Shown: piece by piece, positions 31,941 through 45,170 of the stretch
How positions within the stretch are numbered: the stretch's first letter is position 1
Layout: the number at the start of each line of letters is the position of its first letter
NCBI GenBank assembly: GCA_025267735.1
Contig: CM046303.1
Span: 31,100,380 to 31,164,379 of the forward strand
Reading direction: 5' to 3'
DNA from: Mactra quadrangularis
Taxonomy: Eukaryota; Mollusca; Bivalvia; Venerida; Mactridae
Length of the DNA stretch: 64,000 nucleotides
The notes under the pieces: model-generated
The model's database searches: none
Seen by the model: only the letters and a program-made list of their open reading frames with translations
What the model was told of the DNA's origin: nothing
Program-made: the position numbers and the translations under genes

Positions 31941-33190
31941 CATCCAAAAGTCATGCTTTAAACAGTATACAAGTATTTTGTATTACTTTTTTCTTTGTCA
32001 CTATATGATATATGCTTGACAATACCACATCCAATAGCCATGCTTAAAACAGCATACAAGTATTTTTGTATTACTTCTTTCTTTGTCGCTATATGACATC
32101 TGCTTGACAATACCACATCCAATAGCAATGCTTTAAACAGCATACAAGTATTTTTGTATTACTTCTTTCTTTGTCGCTATATGACATCTACACTACACAA
32201 TACCTCATCAAATAGCCATGCTTAAAACAGCATACAAGTATTTTTGTATTACTTCTTTCTTTGTCGCTATATGACATCTACCCCACACAATACCACATCA
32301 AATAGCCGTGCTTTAAACAGCATAAAGTATTTTTGTATTACTTCTTTCTTTATCGCTATATGACATCTACACTACACAATAAAACATCAAATAGCCATGC
32401 TTAAAACAGCATACAAGTATTTTTGTATTACTTCTTTCTTTGTCGCTCTATGACATCTGCTTGACAATACCACATCCAATAGCCATGCTTTAAACAGCAT
32501 ACAAGTATTTTTGTATTACTTCTTTCTTTGTCGCTATATGACATCTGCCCCACACAATACCACATACAATAGCCATGCTTTGAAAAGCAAAGATATTTTT
32601 GCACGACCCATTCTTTGTCGCTGTATGACATTCACGCCTCGCAATAAAACATCCAATAGTCATGCGTTAAACAGCATACAAGTATTTTTTTGTATTACTT
32701 CTTTCTTTGTCGCTGTAAGACATCTACCCCACACAATACCACACCCAATAGCCGTGCTTTAAACAGCATGCGAGTATTTTTGTATTACTTCTTTCTTTGT
32801 CGCTATATGACATCACTTCACACAATAAAATATCCTATAGTCATGCTTTAAACATCATACAAGTATTTTTGTATCATCGCTTTCTTTGTCGCCATATGAC
32901 ATCTACTCCGCACAATAAAACATCCAATAGCCATGCTTTCAACAGCAAGCAAGTATTTTTTGTATTTTTTTCATTCTTTGTCGCTGTATGACATCTAGTT
33001 CACACAATAAAACGTTGTCTTTCTTTGTCGATATATGACGTCCTCTTCGCACTATAAACCATCCAATGCTATGCTTTAAACAGCATACAAGTATTTGTAT
33101 GAATCATTTCTTTCTTTGTCGCTGTCTAACATCTATCCCTCGCTTTAAAATATATATAATTCATCAATAAAACAACATGCAAGTTAAGTA
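31941..33190. repeat. ~85 bp satellite, about 14 monomers
   Basis: Each monomer contains TTCTTTCTTTGTCGCTATATG, ACATCTAC, CAATACCACATCCAATAGCC, ATGCTTTAAACAGCATACAA and GTATTTTTGTATTAC. Units are 82-90 bp with 5-20% differences. Frames on either strand across several monomers are by-products. The array leads directly into the composite array to its right. Confidence 0.95.
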
Positions 33191-33707
33191 TTGAAATCTT
33201 GAAACATTTAAACGTCTTGTTTTATCCTTTTTTTAAAATACAAGAAACAACATCAATATTCTTTCTTTTGCACTTTAATTCGCTTACTGCTTCTTATATG
33301 TTCTTTGTTGCTGTTTGACTCCATCATATGTTATTCATTATAAATTGGCAAAAAGATAATTATTGTTGTTAATAGTTCTTTTATTGTTGCTGTATTAAAG
33401 GTAAATATATATATTCATTGGATGGCAGAAAATGTATAACCAGAACTACTGTATTTTTTTTATTTTAGTTTATTTTTGCAATTTTACCCAAGTTTTTTAA
33501 AATCAGATATTTACTGACGGGAACATCCATTATTTTCTACTTTTTTCGCTGTCTGACAGGACTTGATAGTGGCTAGTAAGAAAACATTTTAACACAAATA
33601 ATTAAATATAAAATACTGTTAAGCTAATTTGTTCATGTATACATTGAAATTTATTGCATGTAATATATCAGTAGGCATTTTTTTTCTGTTATTAAGGATG
33701 AGATTTC

Positions 33708-33936
33708 GTGATTGACATTGCATGGACTTCCTTACACATTGAGCCAGGAAAGCACCTGTCATTGTTCTGAACACTCAATTTTTTCGAGTGGTCAGTAGGT
33801 CTTATGCCTCCTTATTGCTCATGTGGGATGATCGGGAGGTATATTTTTCGCCGGTCAGCAATGGCTAAGACATTACTGGTACTGTACAGTGCTTTTAAAA
33901 AAACTGTACAGTAGGTTGACCTGTCTTGTCAATCAC
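33708..33936 (+). other. Hairpin-rich 229 bp block, copy 1 of 8 (candidate structured RNA)
   Basis: The block is bounded by GTGATTGACA and its exact reverse complement TGTCAATCAC. Internal hairpins on either strand are CAGG-AAAGCA-CCTG, TGTTC-T-GAACA, CACTC-AATTTTTTC-GAGTG, CCTCC...GGAGG (with TCAT-GTGGG-ATGA inside), CCGGT..AATG-GCTAAGA-CATT-ACTGG and TACTGTACAGT...ACTGTACAGTA. Copies 1 and 2 differ at about 2 sites here but at ~4-9% of sites in the flanks. The strand is unknown. Alternatives are a captured palindromic mobile element or simple satellite structure. Confidence 0.6.
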
Positions 33937-35762
33937 TTATGAAATCTTATCATTTTGTCATCAACATTTTAATAAGTTTTAAATCAGCGTTAATTTTGAT
34001 AATGTTATGTCACGGATTAAGTGTTCAGCACATTCACAACTCATGTTGCATGTTATTGAAGTCGGTTTACAAATTTTTGCGAACCTTGTTTTAATCATGC
34101 TCCTTCTCTATTTCTAATATTTAGCCAGCAGCAAATTGTATAACACTAAAGTTCTATATTTAGGCATATTTTTACTTTTGAAATACTATAGTTTTTTTAC
34201 ATTCTTAATGCAATACTATGTTTTATTGCACAATATATCATCCTGTAGTCATTTTTAAAAAGCATAAAAGTATTGTGGAATCATTTCTTTCTTTGTTGCT
34301 GTATGACATCTACCCTACATAATATACACAAAATAATCATGTTTTAAAACATACAGTTATTTGCTGGTTTTATTTCTTTCGTTGTCGCTGAATGACATTC
34401 AACCCACATAATAAAGCGCCGATTAGTCATGCTTTAAAAGCATACAGTTATTTTTTTGTATTGCTTCTTTCTTTGTCGCTGTATGACATCTAGCCCACAT
34501 AATATAACACCGTTTAGTCATGTTTTAAAACCATAAACTTATTTGTTGGTATAATATCTTTCTTTGTCGCTGTATGACATCTAACCCACATATTAAAGCA
34601 CCGATTAGTCATGTTTTAAACCATACAGTAAATTGTTGGTAACATTTCTTCCTTTGTCGCTGTTTGACATCTAACCCACATAAAAAGCAACGATTAGTCA
34701 TGTTTTAAAACCATACAGTTATTTGTTGGTATTGCTTCTTTCTTTGTCGCTGTATGACATCTAGCCCACATAATATAACACCGTTTAGTCATGTTTTAAA
34801 ACCATAAACTTATTTGTTGGTATAATATCTTACTTTGTCGCTGTATGACATCTGACCCACATAATAAAGCACCGATTAGTCATGTTTTAAAACCATACAG
34901 TAAATTGTTGGTAACATTTCTTTCTTTGTCGCTGTTTGACATCTAACCCACATAAAAAAGCAACGATTAGTCATGTTTTAAAACCATACAGTTATTTGTT
35001 GGTATTATTTCTTTCTTTGTCACTGTATGACATCTACTCTTCTCCACACAATGAAACATTCAATTGTCATGCTTTAAACAACAAACAAGTATTTATTTGT
35101 ATTGCTTCTTTCTTTGTCGCTGAATGACATCCACTCCACACTATAAAGTATCCAATTGCCGTGCTGTTAACAGCAAACAAGTATTTGTCTGTACAGTTTC
35201 TTTCTTTGTCGCTGTTTGACGACTACGCCACACAATGACACATTCAATAGTCATGCTTTAAACAGTAAACAAGTATTTGTTTGTATCATTTCTTTCTTCG
35301 TCGCTGTTTAACATCTATCCCTCGCTATAAAATACATAATTCAACAATAAAACAACATGCAAGTTATGTATTAAGGTATTATATTTAAAACTCTTGTATT
35401 ATTTAATAGTTTTTTTAAACGCAAGATGCAACATCAATATTCTTGCTTTTTCCCTTCTATTTGCCAGAATAAGATATCGGCAGCCATTAAACAACTAACT
35501 GCTTCTTACATTTTCTATTTTGCTGTTTGACTTCATTTATTTTTTTTTCGCAATTTTACCCAAGTTCTTTACAGAAATACGCATTAATTTTCACTTTTTT
35601 TTTCGCTGTCTGACAGGACTTGATAGTGGCTGGTAAGAAAACATTTTAACTCAAATAATTAAATGTTAGATACTGTTACGCTTATTTGTTCATGTAGACA
35701 CTGACATTTATTGCATGTAATATATCAGTAGGCAATTTTTCTGTTATTAAGGTTGAGATTTC

Positions 35763-35991
35763 GTGATTGACATTGCATGGACTTCCTTACACATTGAGCC
35801 AGGAAAGCACCTGTCATTGTTCTGAACACTCAATTTTTTCGAGTGGTCAGTAGGTCTTATGCCTCCTTATTGCTCATATGGGATGATCGGGAGGTATATA
35901 TTTCGCCGGTCAGCAATGGCTAAGACATTACTGGTACTGTACAGTGCTTTTAAAAAAACTGTACAGTAGGTTGACCTGTCTTGTCAATCAC
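35763..35991 (+). other. Hairpin-rich block, copy 2
   Basis: Same limits and hairpins as copy 1. The visible changes are GCTCATGTGG to GCTCATATGG, in the loop of the CCTCC/GGAGG hairpin, and ATATTTTTCG to ATATATTTCG, between hairpins. Confidence 0.6.
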
Positions 35992-37188
35992 TTATGAAAT
36001 CTTATCTTTTTGTCATCAACATTTTAATAAGTTTTAAATCAGCGTTAATTTTCATAATGTTATGTCACGGATTAAGTGTTCAGCACATTCGCAACTCATG
36101 TTGCATGTTATTGAAGTCGGTTTACAGATTTTTGCAAACCTTGTTTTAATCATGCTCCTTCTCTATTTTTAATATTTAGTCAGCAACAAATTGTATAACA
36201 CTAAAGTTCTATATTTAGGCATATTTTTACTTTATTGAAATACTATAGTTTTTTATATTCTTAATGCATTACTATGTTTTATTTCACAATAAAGCATCCT
36301 GTAGTCATCCTTTAAAAACATACAAGTATTGTGGAATCATTTCTTTATTTTTCGCTGAATGACATGTACCCTAAAAATGAAGCAATCAATAATCATGCTT
36401 TGAGCACTATGCTAGTTTTGTTGGTGTTATTTCTTTCTTTGTCGCTGTATGACATCTACTCTACTCCACACTTTAAAGCATCCAATAGTCATGCTTTAAA
36501 CAACAAACAAGTATTTATTTGTATTGCTTCTTTCTTTGTCGCTGAATGACATCCACTCCACACTGTAAAGCATCCAATTGCCGTGCTGTTAACAGCAAAC
36601 AAGTATTTGTCTGTACAGTTTCTTTCTTTGTCGCTGTATGACGACTACACCACACAATGAAACATTCAATAGTCATGCTTTAAACAGTAAACAAGTATTT
36701 GTTTGTATTATTTCTTTCTTCGTCACTGTTTAACATCTATCCCTTGCTATAAAATACATAATTCAACAATAAAACAGCATGCAAGTTTTGTATTGAGGTA
36801 TTTTATTTAAAACTCTTGTATTATTTAATAGTTCTTTTAAATGCAAGATGCAACATCAATATTCTTTCTTTTTCCCTACTATTTGCCAGAATAAGATATC
36901 AGCAGCCATTAAACAACTAACTGCTTCTTACATTTTCTATGCTGCTGTTTGACTTCATTTATTTTTTTATTTTTTCGCAATTTTACCCAAGTTCTTTACG
37001 GAAACACGCATTAATTTCTACTTTTTTTTCGCTGTCTGACAGGACTTGATAGTGGCTGGTAAGAAAACATTTTAACTCAAATAATTAAATGTTAGATACT
37101 GTTTAGCTAATTTGTTCATGTAGACATTGACATTTATTGCATGTAATATATCAGTAGGCATTTTTTCTGTTATTAAGGTTGAGATTTC

Positions 37189-37416
37189 GTGATTGACATT
37201 GCATGGACTTCCTTACACATTGAGCCAGGAAAGCACCTGTCATTGTTCTGAACACTCAATTTTTTCGAGTGGTCAGTAGGTCTTATGCCTCCTTATTGCT
37301 CATGTGGGATGATCGGGAGGTATATTTTTCGCCGGTCAGCAATGGCTAAGACATTACTGGTACTGTGCAGTGCTTTTAAAAAACTGTACAGTAGGTTGAC
37401 CTGTCTTGTCAATCAC
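37189..37416 (+). other. Hairpin-rich block, copy 3
   Basis: Identical to copy 1 apart from ACTGTGCAGT in one arm of the last hairpin and one A fewer in its loop. Confidence 0.6.
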
Positions 37417-39242
37417 TTATGAAATCTTATCATTTTGTCATCAACATTTTAATAAGTTTTAAATCAGCGTTAATTTTGATAATGTTATGTCACGGATTAA
37501 GTGTTCAGCACATTCACAACTCATGTTGCATGTTATTGAAGTCGGTTTACAAATTTTTGCGAACCTTGTTTTAATCATGCTCCTTCTCTATTTCTAATAT
37601 TTAGCCAGCAGCAAATTGTATAACACTAAAGTTCTATATTTAGGCATATTTTTACTTTTGAAATACTATAGTTTTTTTACATTCTTAATGCAATACTATG
37701 TTTTATTGCACAATATATCATCCTGTAGTCATTTTTAAAAAGCATAAAAGTATTGTGGAATCATTTCTTTCTTTGTTGCTGTATGACATCTACCCTACAT
37801 AATATACACAAAATAATCATGTTTTAAAACATACAGTTATTTGCTGGTTTTATTTCTTTCGTTGTCGCTGAATGACATTCAACCCACATAATAAAGCGCC
37901 GATTAGTCATGCTTTAAAAGCATACAGTTATTTTTTTGTATTGCTTCTTTCTTTGTCGCTGTATGACATCTAGCCCACATAATATAACACCGTTTAGTCA
38001 TGTTTTAAAACCATAAACTTATTTGTTGGTATAATATCTTTCTTTGTCGCTGTATGACATCTAACCCACATATTAAAGCACCGATTAGTCATGTTTTAAA
38101 CCATACAGTAAATTGTTGGTAACATTTCTTCCTTTGTCGCTGTTTGACATCTAACCCACATAAAAAGCAACGATTAGTCATGTTTTAAAACCATACAGTT
38201 ATTTGTTGGTATTGCTTCTTTCTTTGTCGCTGTATGACATCTAGCCCACATAATATAACACCGTTTAGTCATGTTTTAAAACCATAAACTTATTTGTTGG
38301 TATAATATCTTACTTTGTCGCTGTATGACATCTGACCCACATAATAAAGCACCGATTAGTCATGTTTTAAAACCATACAGTAAATTGTTGGTAACATTTC
38401 TTTCTTTGTCGCTGTTTGACATCTAACCCACATAAAAAAGCAACGATTAGTCATGTTTTAAAACCATACAGTTATTTGTTGGTATTATTTCTTTCTTTGT
38501 CACTGTATGACATCTACTCTTCTCCACACAATGAAACATTCAATTGTCATGCTTTAAACAACAAACAAGTATTTATTTGTATTGCTTCTTTCTTTGTCAC
38601 TGAATGACATCCACTCCACACTATAAAGTATCCAATTGCCGTGCTGTTAACAGCAAACAAGTATTTGTCTGTACAGTTTCTTTCTTTGTCGCTGTTTGAC
38701 GACTACGCCACACAATGACACATTCAATAGTCATGCTTTAAACAGTAAACAAGTATTTGTTTGTATCATTTCTTTCTTCGTCGCTGTTTAACATCTATCC
38801 CTCGCGATAAAATACATAATTCAACAATAAAACAACATGCAAGTTATGTATTAAGGTATTATATTTAAAACTCTTGTATTATTTAATAGTTTTTTTAAAC
38901 GCAAGATGCAACATCAATATTCTTGCTTTTTCCCTTCTATTTGCCAGAATAAGATATCGGCAGCCATTAAACAACTAACTGCTTCTTACATTTTCTATTT
39001 TGCTGTTTGACTTCATTTATTTTTTTTTCGCAATTTTACCCAAGTTCTTTACAGAAACACGCATTAATTTTCACTTTTTTTTTCGCTGTCTGACAGGACT
39101 TGATAGTGGCTGGTAAGAAAACATTTTAACTCAAATAATTAAATGTTAGATACTGTTACGCTTATTTGTTCATGTAGACACTGACATTTATTGCATGTAA
39201 TATATCAGTAGGCAATTTTTCTGTTATTAAGGTTGAGATTTC

Positions 39243-39471
39243 GTGATTGACATTGCATGGACTTCCTTACACATTGAGCCAGGAAAGCACCTGTCATTGT
39301 TCTGAACACTCAATTTTTTCGAGTGGTCAGTAGGTCTTATGCCTCCTTATTGCTCATATGGGATGATCGGGAGGTATATATTTCGCCGGTCAGCAATGGC
39401 TAAGACATTACTGGTACTGTACAGTGCTTTTAAAAAAACTGTACAGTAGGTTGACCTGTCTTGTCAATCAC
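39243..39471 (+). other. Hairpin-rich block, copy 4
   Basis: Appears identical to copy 2, as expected from the 3.48 kb duplication that contains it. Confidence 0.6.
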
Positions 39472-40667
39472 TTATGAAATCTTATCTTTTTGTCATCAAC
39501 ATTTTAATAAGTTTTAAATCAGCGTTAATTTTCATAATGTTATGTCACGGATTAAGTGTTCAGCACATTCGCAACTCATGTTGCATGTTATTGAAGTCGG
39601 TTTACAGATTTTTGCAAACCTTGTTTTAATCATGCTCCTTCTCTATTTTTAATATTTAGTCAGCAACAAATTGTATAACACTAAAGTTCTATATTTAGGC
39701 ATATTTTTACTTTATTGAAATACTATAGTTTTTTATATTCTTAATGCATTACTATGTTTTATTTCACAATAAAGCATCCTGTAGTCATCCTTTAAAAACA
39801 TACAAGTATTGTGGAATCATTTCTTTATTTTTCGCTGAATGACATGTACCCTAAAAATGAAGCAATCAATAATCATGCTTTGAGCACTATGCTAGTTTTG
39901 TTGGTGTTATTTCTTTCTTTGTCGCTGTATGACATCTACTCTACTCCACACTTTAAAGCATCCAATAGTCATGCTTTAAACAACAAACAAGTATTTATTT
40001 GTATTGCTTCTTTCTTTGTCGCTGAATGACATCCACTCCACACTGTAAAGCATCCAATTGCCGTGCTGTTAACAGCAAACAAGTATTTGTCTGTACAGTT
40101 TCTTTCTTTGTCGCTGTATGACGACTACACCACACAATGAAACATTCAATAGTCATGCTTTAAACAGTAAACAAGTATTTGTTTGTATTATTTCTTTCTT
40201 CGTCACTGTTTAACATCTATCCCTTGCTATAAAATACATAATTCAACAATAAAACAGCATGCAAGTTTTGTATTGAGGTATTTTATTTAAAACTCTTGTA
40301 TTATTTAATAGTTCTTTTAAATGCAAGATGCAACATCAATATTCTTTCTTTTTCCCTACTATTTGCCAGAATAAGATATCAGCAGCCATTAAACAACTAA
40401 CTGCTTCTTACATTTTCTATGCTGCTGTTTTACTTCATTTATTTTTTTATTTTTTCGCAATTTTACCCAAGTTCTTTACGGAAACACGCATTAATTTCTA
40501 CTTTTTTTCGCTGTCTGACAGGACTTGATAGTGGCTGGTAAGAAAACATTTTAACTCAAATAATTAAATGTTAGATACTGTTTAGCTAATTTGTTCATGT
40601 AGACATTGACATTTATTGCATGTAATATATCAGTAGGCATTTTTTCTGTTATTAAGGTTGAGATTTC

Positions 40668-40895
40668 GTGATTGACATTGCATGGACTTCCTTACACATT
40701 GAGCCAGGAAAGCACCTGTCATTGTTCTGAACACTCAATTTTTTCGAGTGGTCAGTAGGTCTTATGCCTCCTTATTGCTCATATGGGATGATCGGGAGGT
40801 ATATATTTCGCCGGTCAGCAATGGCTAAGACATTACTGGTACTGTGCAGTGCTTTTAAAAAACTGTACAGTAGGTTGACCTGTCTTGTCAATCAC
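40668..40895 (+). other. Hairpin-rich block, copy 5
   Basis: Combines the copy 2 variants (CATATGG, ATATATTTCG) with the copy 3 variant (ACTGTGCAGT and a shorter A run), so variants have been reshuffled between units. Confidence 0.6.
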
Positions 40896-42082
40896 TTATG
40901 AAATCTTATCTTTTTGTCATCAACATTTTAATAAGTTTTAAATCAGCGTTAATTTTCATAATGTTATGTCACGGATTAAGTGTTCAGCACATTCGCAACT
41001 TATGTTGCATGTTATTGAAGTCGGTTTACAAAGTTTTGCGAACCTTGTTTTGATCATGCTCCTTCTCTATTTTTAATATTTAGTCAGCAACAAATTGTAT
41101 AACACTAAAGTTCTATATTTAGGCATATTTTTACTTTATTGAAATACTATAGTTTTTTATATTCTTAATGCAATACTACGTTTTATTTCACAATAAAGCA
41201 TCCTGTAGTCATCCTTTAAAAACATACAAGTATTGTGGAATCATTTCTTTATTTTTCGCAGAATGACATGTACCCTAAAAATGAAGCAATCGATAATCAT
41301 GCTTTGAGCACTATGCTAGTTTTGTTGGTATTATTTCTTTCTTTGTCGCTGTATGACATCTACTCTACTCCACACTTTAAAGCATCCAATAGTCATGCTT
41401 TAAACAACAAACAAGTATTTATTTGTATTGCTTCTTTCTTTGTCGCTGAATGACATCCACTCCACACTGTAAAGCATCCAATTGCCGTGCTGTTAACAGC
41501 AAACAAGTATTTGTCTGTACAGTTTCTTTCTTTGTCGCTGTATGACGACTACGCCACACAATGAAACATTCAATAGTCATGCTTTAAACAGTAAACAAGT
41601 ATTTGTTTGTATCATTTCTTTCTTCGTCGCTGTTTAACATCTATCCCTTGCTATAAAATACATAATTCAACAATAAAACAGCATGCAAGTTTTATATTGA
41701 GGTATTTTATTTAAAACTCTTGTATTATTTAATAGTTCTTTTAAATGCAAGATGCAACATCAATATTCTTTCTTTTTCCCTACTATTTGCCAGAATAAGA
41801 TATCAGCAGCCATTAAACAACTAACTGCTTCTTACATTTTCTATGCTGCTGTTTGACTTCATTTTTTTTCGCAATTTTACCCAAGTTCTTTACGGAAACA
41901 CGCATTAATTTCTACTTTTTTTTCGCTGTCTGACAGGACTTGATAGTGGCTGGTAAGAAAACATTTTAACTCAAATAATTAAATGTTAGATACTGTTACG
42001 CTTATTTGTTCATGTAGACACTGACATTTATTGCATGTAATATATCAGTAGGCAATTTTTCTGTTATTAAGGTTGAGATTTC

Positions 42083-42311
42083 GTGATTGACATTGCATGG
42101 ACTTCCTTACACATTGAGCCAGGAAAGCACCTGTCATTGTTCTGAACACTCAATTTTTTCGAGTGGTCAGTAGGTCTTATGCCTCCTTATTGCTCATATG
42201 GGATGATCGGGAGGTATATATTTCGCCGGTCAGCAATGGCTAAGACATTACTGGTACTGTACAGTGCTTTTAAAAAAACTGTACAGTAGGTTGACCTGTC
42301 TTGTCAATCAC
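42083..42311 (+). other. Hairpin-rich block, copy 6
   Basis: Same variant set as copy 2. The flanks on both sides carry private changes (for example TTTTAAATAAGCG just downstream). Confidence 0.6.
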
Positions 42312-43504
42312 TTATGAAATCTTATCTTTTTGTCATCAACATTTTAATAAGTTTTAAATAAGCGTTAATTTTCACAATGTTATGTCACGGATTAAGTGTT
42401 CAGCACATTCGCAACACATGTTGCATGTTATTGAAGTCGGTTTACAAAGTTTTGCGAACCTTGTTTTGATCATGCTCCTTCTCTATTTTTAATATTTAGT
42501 CAGCAACAAATTGTATAACACTAAAGTTCTATATTTAGGCATATTTTTACTTTATTGAAATACTATAGTTATTTATATTCTTAATGCAATACTACGTTTT
42601 ATTTCACAATAAAGCATCCTGTAGTCATCCTTTAAAAACATACAAGTATTGTGGAATCATTTCTTTATTTTTCGCTGAATGACATGTACCCTAAAAAAGG
42701 AAGCAATCAATAATCATGCTTTGAGCACTATGCTACTTTTGTTGGTGTTATTTCTTTCTTTGTCGCTGTATGACATCTACTCTACTCCACACTTTAAAGC
42801 ATCCAATAGTCATGCTTTAAACAACAAACAAGTATTTATTTGTATTGCTTCTTTCTTTGTCGCTGAATGACATCCACTCCACACTGTAAAGCATCCAATT
42901 GCCGTGCTGTTTACAGCAAACAAGTATTTGTCTGTACAGTTTCTTTCTTTGTCGCTGTATGACGACTACGCCACACAATGAAACATTCAATAGTCATGCT
43001 TTAAACAGTAAACAAGTATTTGTTTGTATCATTTCTTTCTTCGTCGCTGTTTAACATCTATCCCTTGCTATAAAATACATAATTCAACAATAAAACAGCA
43101 TGCAAGTTTTGTATTGAGGTATTTTATTTAAAACTCTTGTATTATTTAATAGTTCTTTTAAATGCAAGATGCAACATCAATATTCTTTCTTTTTCCCTAC
43201 TATTTGCCAGAATAAGATATCAGCAGCCATTAAACAACTAACTGCTTCTTACCTTTTCTATGTTGCTGTTTGACTTCATTTATTTTTTTTTCGCAATTTT
43301 ACCCAAGTTCTTTACGGAAACACGCATTAATTTCTACTTTTTTTTCGCTGTCTGACAGGACTTGATAGTGGCTGGTAAGAAAACATTTTAACTCAAATAA
43401 TTAAATGTTAGATACTGTTACGCTTATTTGTTCATGTAGACACTGACATTTATTGCATGTAATATATCAGTAGGCAATTTTTCTGTTATTAAGGTTGAGA
43501 TTTC

Positions 43505-43733
43505 GTGATTGACATTGCATGGACTTCCTTACACATTGAGCCAGGAAAGCACCTGTCATTGTTCTGAACACTCAATTTTTTCGAGTGGTCAGTAGGTCTT
43601 ATGCCTCCTTATTGCTCATATGGGATGATCGGGAGGTATATATTTCGCCGGTCAGCAATGGCTAAGACATTACTGGTACTGTACAGTGCTTTTAAAAAAA
43701 CTGTACAGTAGGTTGACCTGTCTTGTCAATCAC
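43505..43733 (+). other. Hairpin-rich block, copy 7
   Basis: Same variant set as copies 2, 4 and 6. Confidence 0.6.
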
Positions 43734-44878
43734 TTATGAAATCTTATCTTTTTGTCATCAACATTTTAATAAGTTTTAAATCAGCGTTAATTTTCATAAT
43801 GTTATGTCACGGATTAAGTGTTCAGCACATTCGCAACTCATGTTGCATGTTATTGAAGTCGGTTTACAGATTTTTGCAAACCTTGTTTTAATCATGCTCC
43901 TTCTCTATTTTTAATATTTAGTCAGCAACAAATTGTATAACACTAAAGTTCTATATTTAGGCATATTTTTACTTTATTGAAATACTATAGTTTTTTATAT
44001 TCTTAATGCATTACTATGTTTTATTTCACAATAAAGCATCCTGTAATCATCCTTTAAAAACATACAAGTATGTGGAATCATTTCTTTATTTTTCGCTGAA
44101 TGACATGTACCCTAAAAAAGGAAGCAATCAATAATCATGCTTTGAGCACTATGCTAGTTTTGTTGGTGTTATTTCTTTCTTTGTCGCTGTATGACATCTA
44201 CTCTACTCCACTCTTTAAAGCATCCAATAGTCATGCTTTAAACAACGAACAAGTATTTATTTGTATTGCTTCTTTCTTTGTCGCTGAATGACATCCACTC
44301 CACACTGTAAAGCATCCAATTGCCGTGCTGTTTACAGCAAACAAGTATTTGTCTGTACAGTTTCTTTCTTTGTCGCTGTATGACGACTACGCCACACAAT
44401 GAAACATTCAATAGTCATGCTTTAAACAGTAAACAAGTATTTGTTTGTATCATTTCTTTCTTCGTCGCTGTTTAACATCTACCCCTTGCTATAAAATACA
44501 TAATTCAACAATAAAACAACATGCAAGTTATGTATTGAGGTATTATATTTAAAACTCTTGTATTATTCAATAGTTCTTTTAAATGCAAGATGAAACATCA
44601 ATATTCTTTCTTTTTCCCTACTATTTGCCAGAATAAGATATCAGCAGCCATTAAACAACTAACTGCTTCTTACATTTTGTATGTTGCTGTTTGACTTCAT
44701 TTAGTTTTTTTCTCAATTTTACCCAAGTTCTTTACGGAAACACGCATTAATTTCTACTTTTTTTCGCTGTCTGACAGGACTTGATAGTGGCTAGTAAGAA
44801 AACATTTCAAATCAAATAATTAAATGTTGCATGTAATATATCAGTAGGCATTTTTTCTGTTATTAAGGTTGAGATTTC

Positions 44879-45107
44879 GTGATTGACATTGCATGGACTT
44901 CCTTACACATTGAGCCAGGAAAGCACCTGTCATTGTTCTGAACACTCAATTTTTTCGAGTGGTCAGTAGGTTTTATGCCTCCTTATTGCTCATGTGGGAT
45001 GATCGGGAGGTATATTTTTCGCCGGTCAGCAATGGCTAAGACATTACTGGTACTGTACAGTGCTTTTAAAAAAACTGTACAGTAGGTTGACCTGTCTTGT
45101 CAATCAC
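44879..45107 (+). other. Hairpin-rich block, copy 8 (array edge)
   Basis: Same variants as copy 1 with one further change (TAGGTTTTATG for TAGGTCTTATG). The upstream flank has lost about 60 bp and homology stops within ~60 bp downstream, yet the block itself is intact. Confidence 0.6.
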
Positions 45108-45170
45108 TTATGAAATTTTATCTTTTTGTCATCAACATTTTAATGAGTTTTAAATCAGTGTTGTCTTGTC

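Larger units (their letters stand above)
33700..37180. repeat. First copy of a ~3.48 kb near-identical tandem duplication
   Basis: Positions here recur at +3480 (37181-40660) with only a handful of differences in what I compared: CTCGCTATAA against CTCGCGATAA, TTTGTCGCTGAATG against TTTGTCACTGAATG, AGAAATACG against AGAAACACG, and GTTTGACTTC against GTTTTACTTC. This is one long plus one short unit. Either it is very recent or it is an assembly artefact. Confidence 0.85.
33191..45170. repeat. Composite higher-order satellite (units ~1.42 and ~2.05 kb)
   Basis: The word ACTTGATAGTGGCT marks unit starts at 33561, 35618, 37044, 39098, 40523, 41938, 43360 and 44779, giving intervals of 2057, 1426, 2054, 1425, 1415, 1422 and 1419 bp. 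Each unit has a ~700 bp non-tandem part with the 229 bp hairpin block, then a run of ~85 bp monomers; long units hold about seven extra monomers at 34280-34990 and 37760-38470. The order is long, short, long, short, short, short, short. No coding sequence is conserved. Confidence 0.95.

Noticed and set aside
33708..33936. Known small RNA (U snRNA, 5S rRNA, 7SK, telomerase RNA) in the hairpin block
   Set aside because: The AATTTTTTCG word resembles an Sm site but lies in a hairpin loop, and no diagnostic motif of those RNAs is visible on either strand. It is left as an unknown structured element.
32511..44291. Repeated short frames (for example ending NKQVFICIASFFVAE) in the composite satellite
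   Set aside because: Identical frames recur only because the units are near identical. They lie in the ~85 bp monomers and are not kept in older units.
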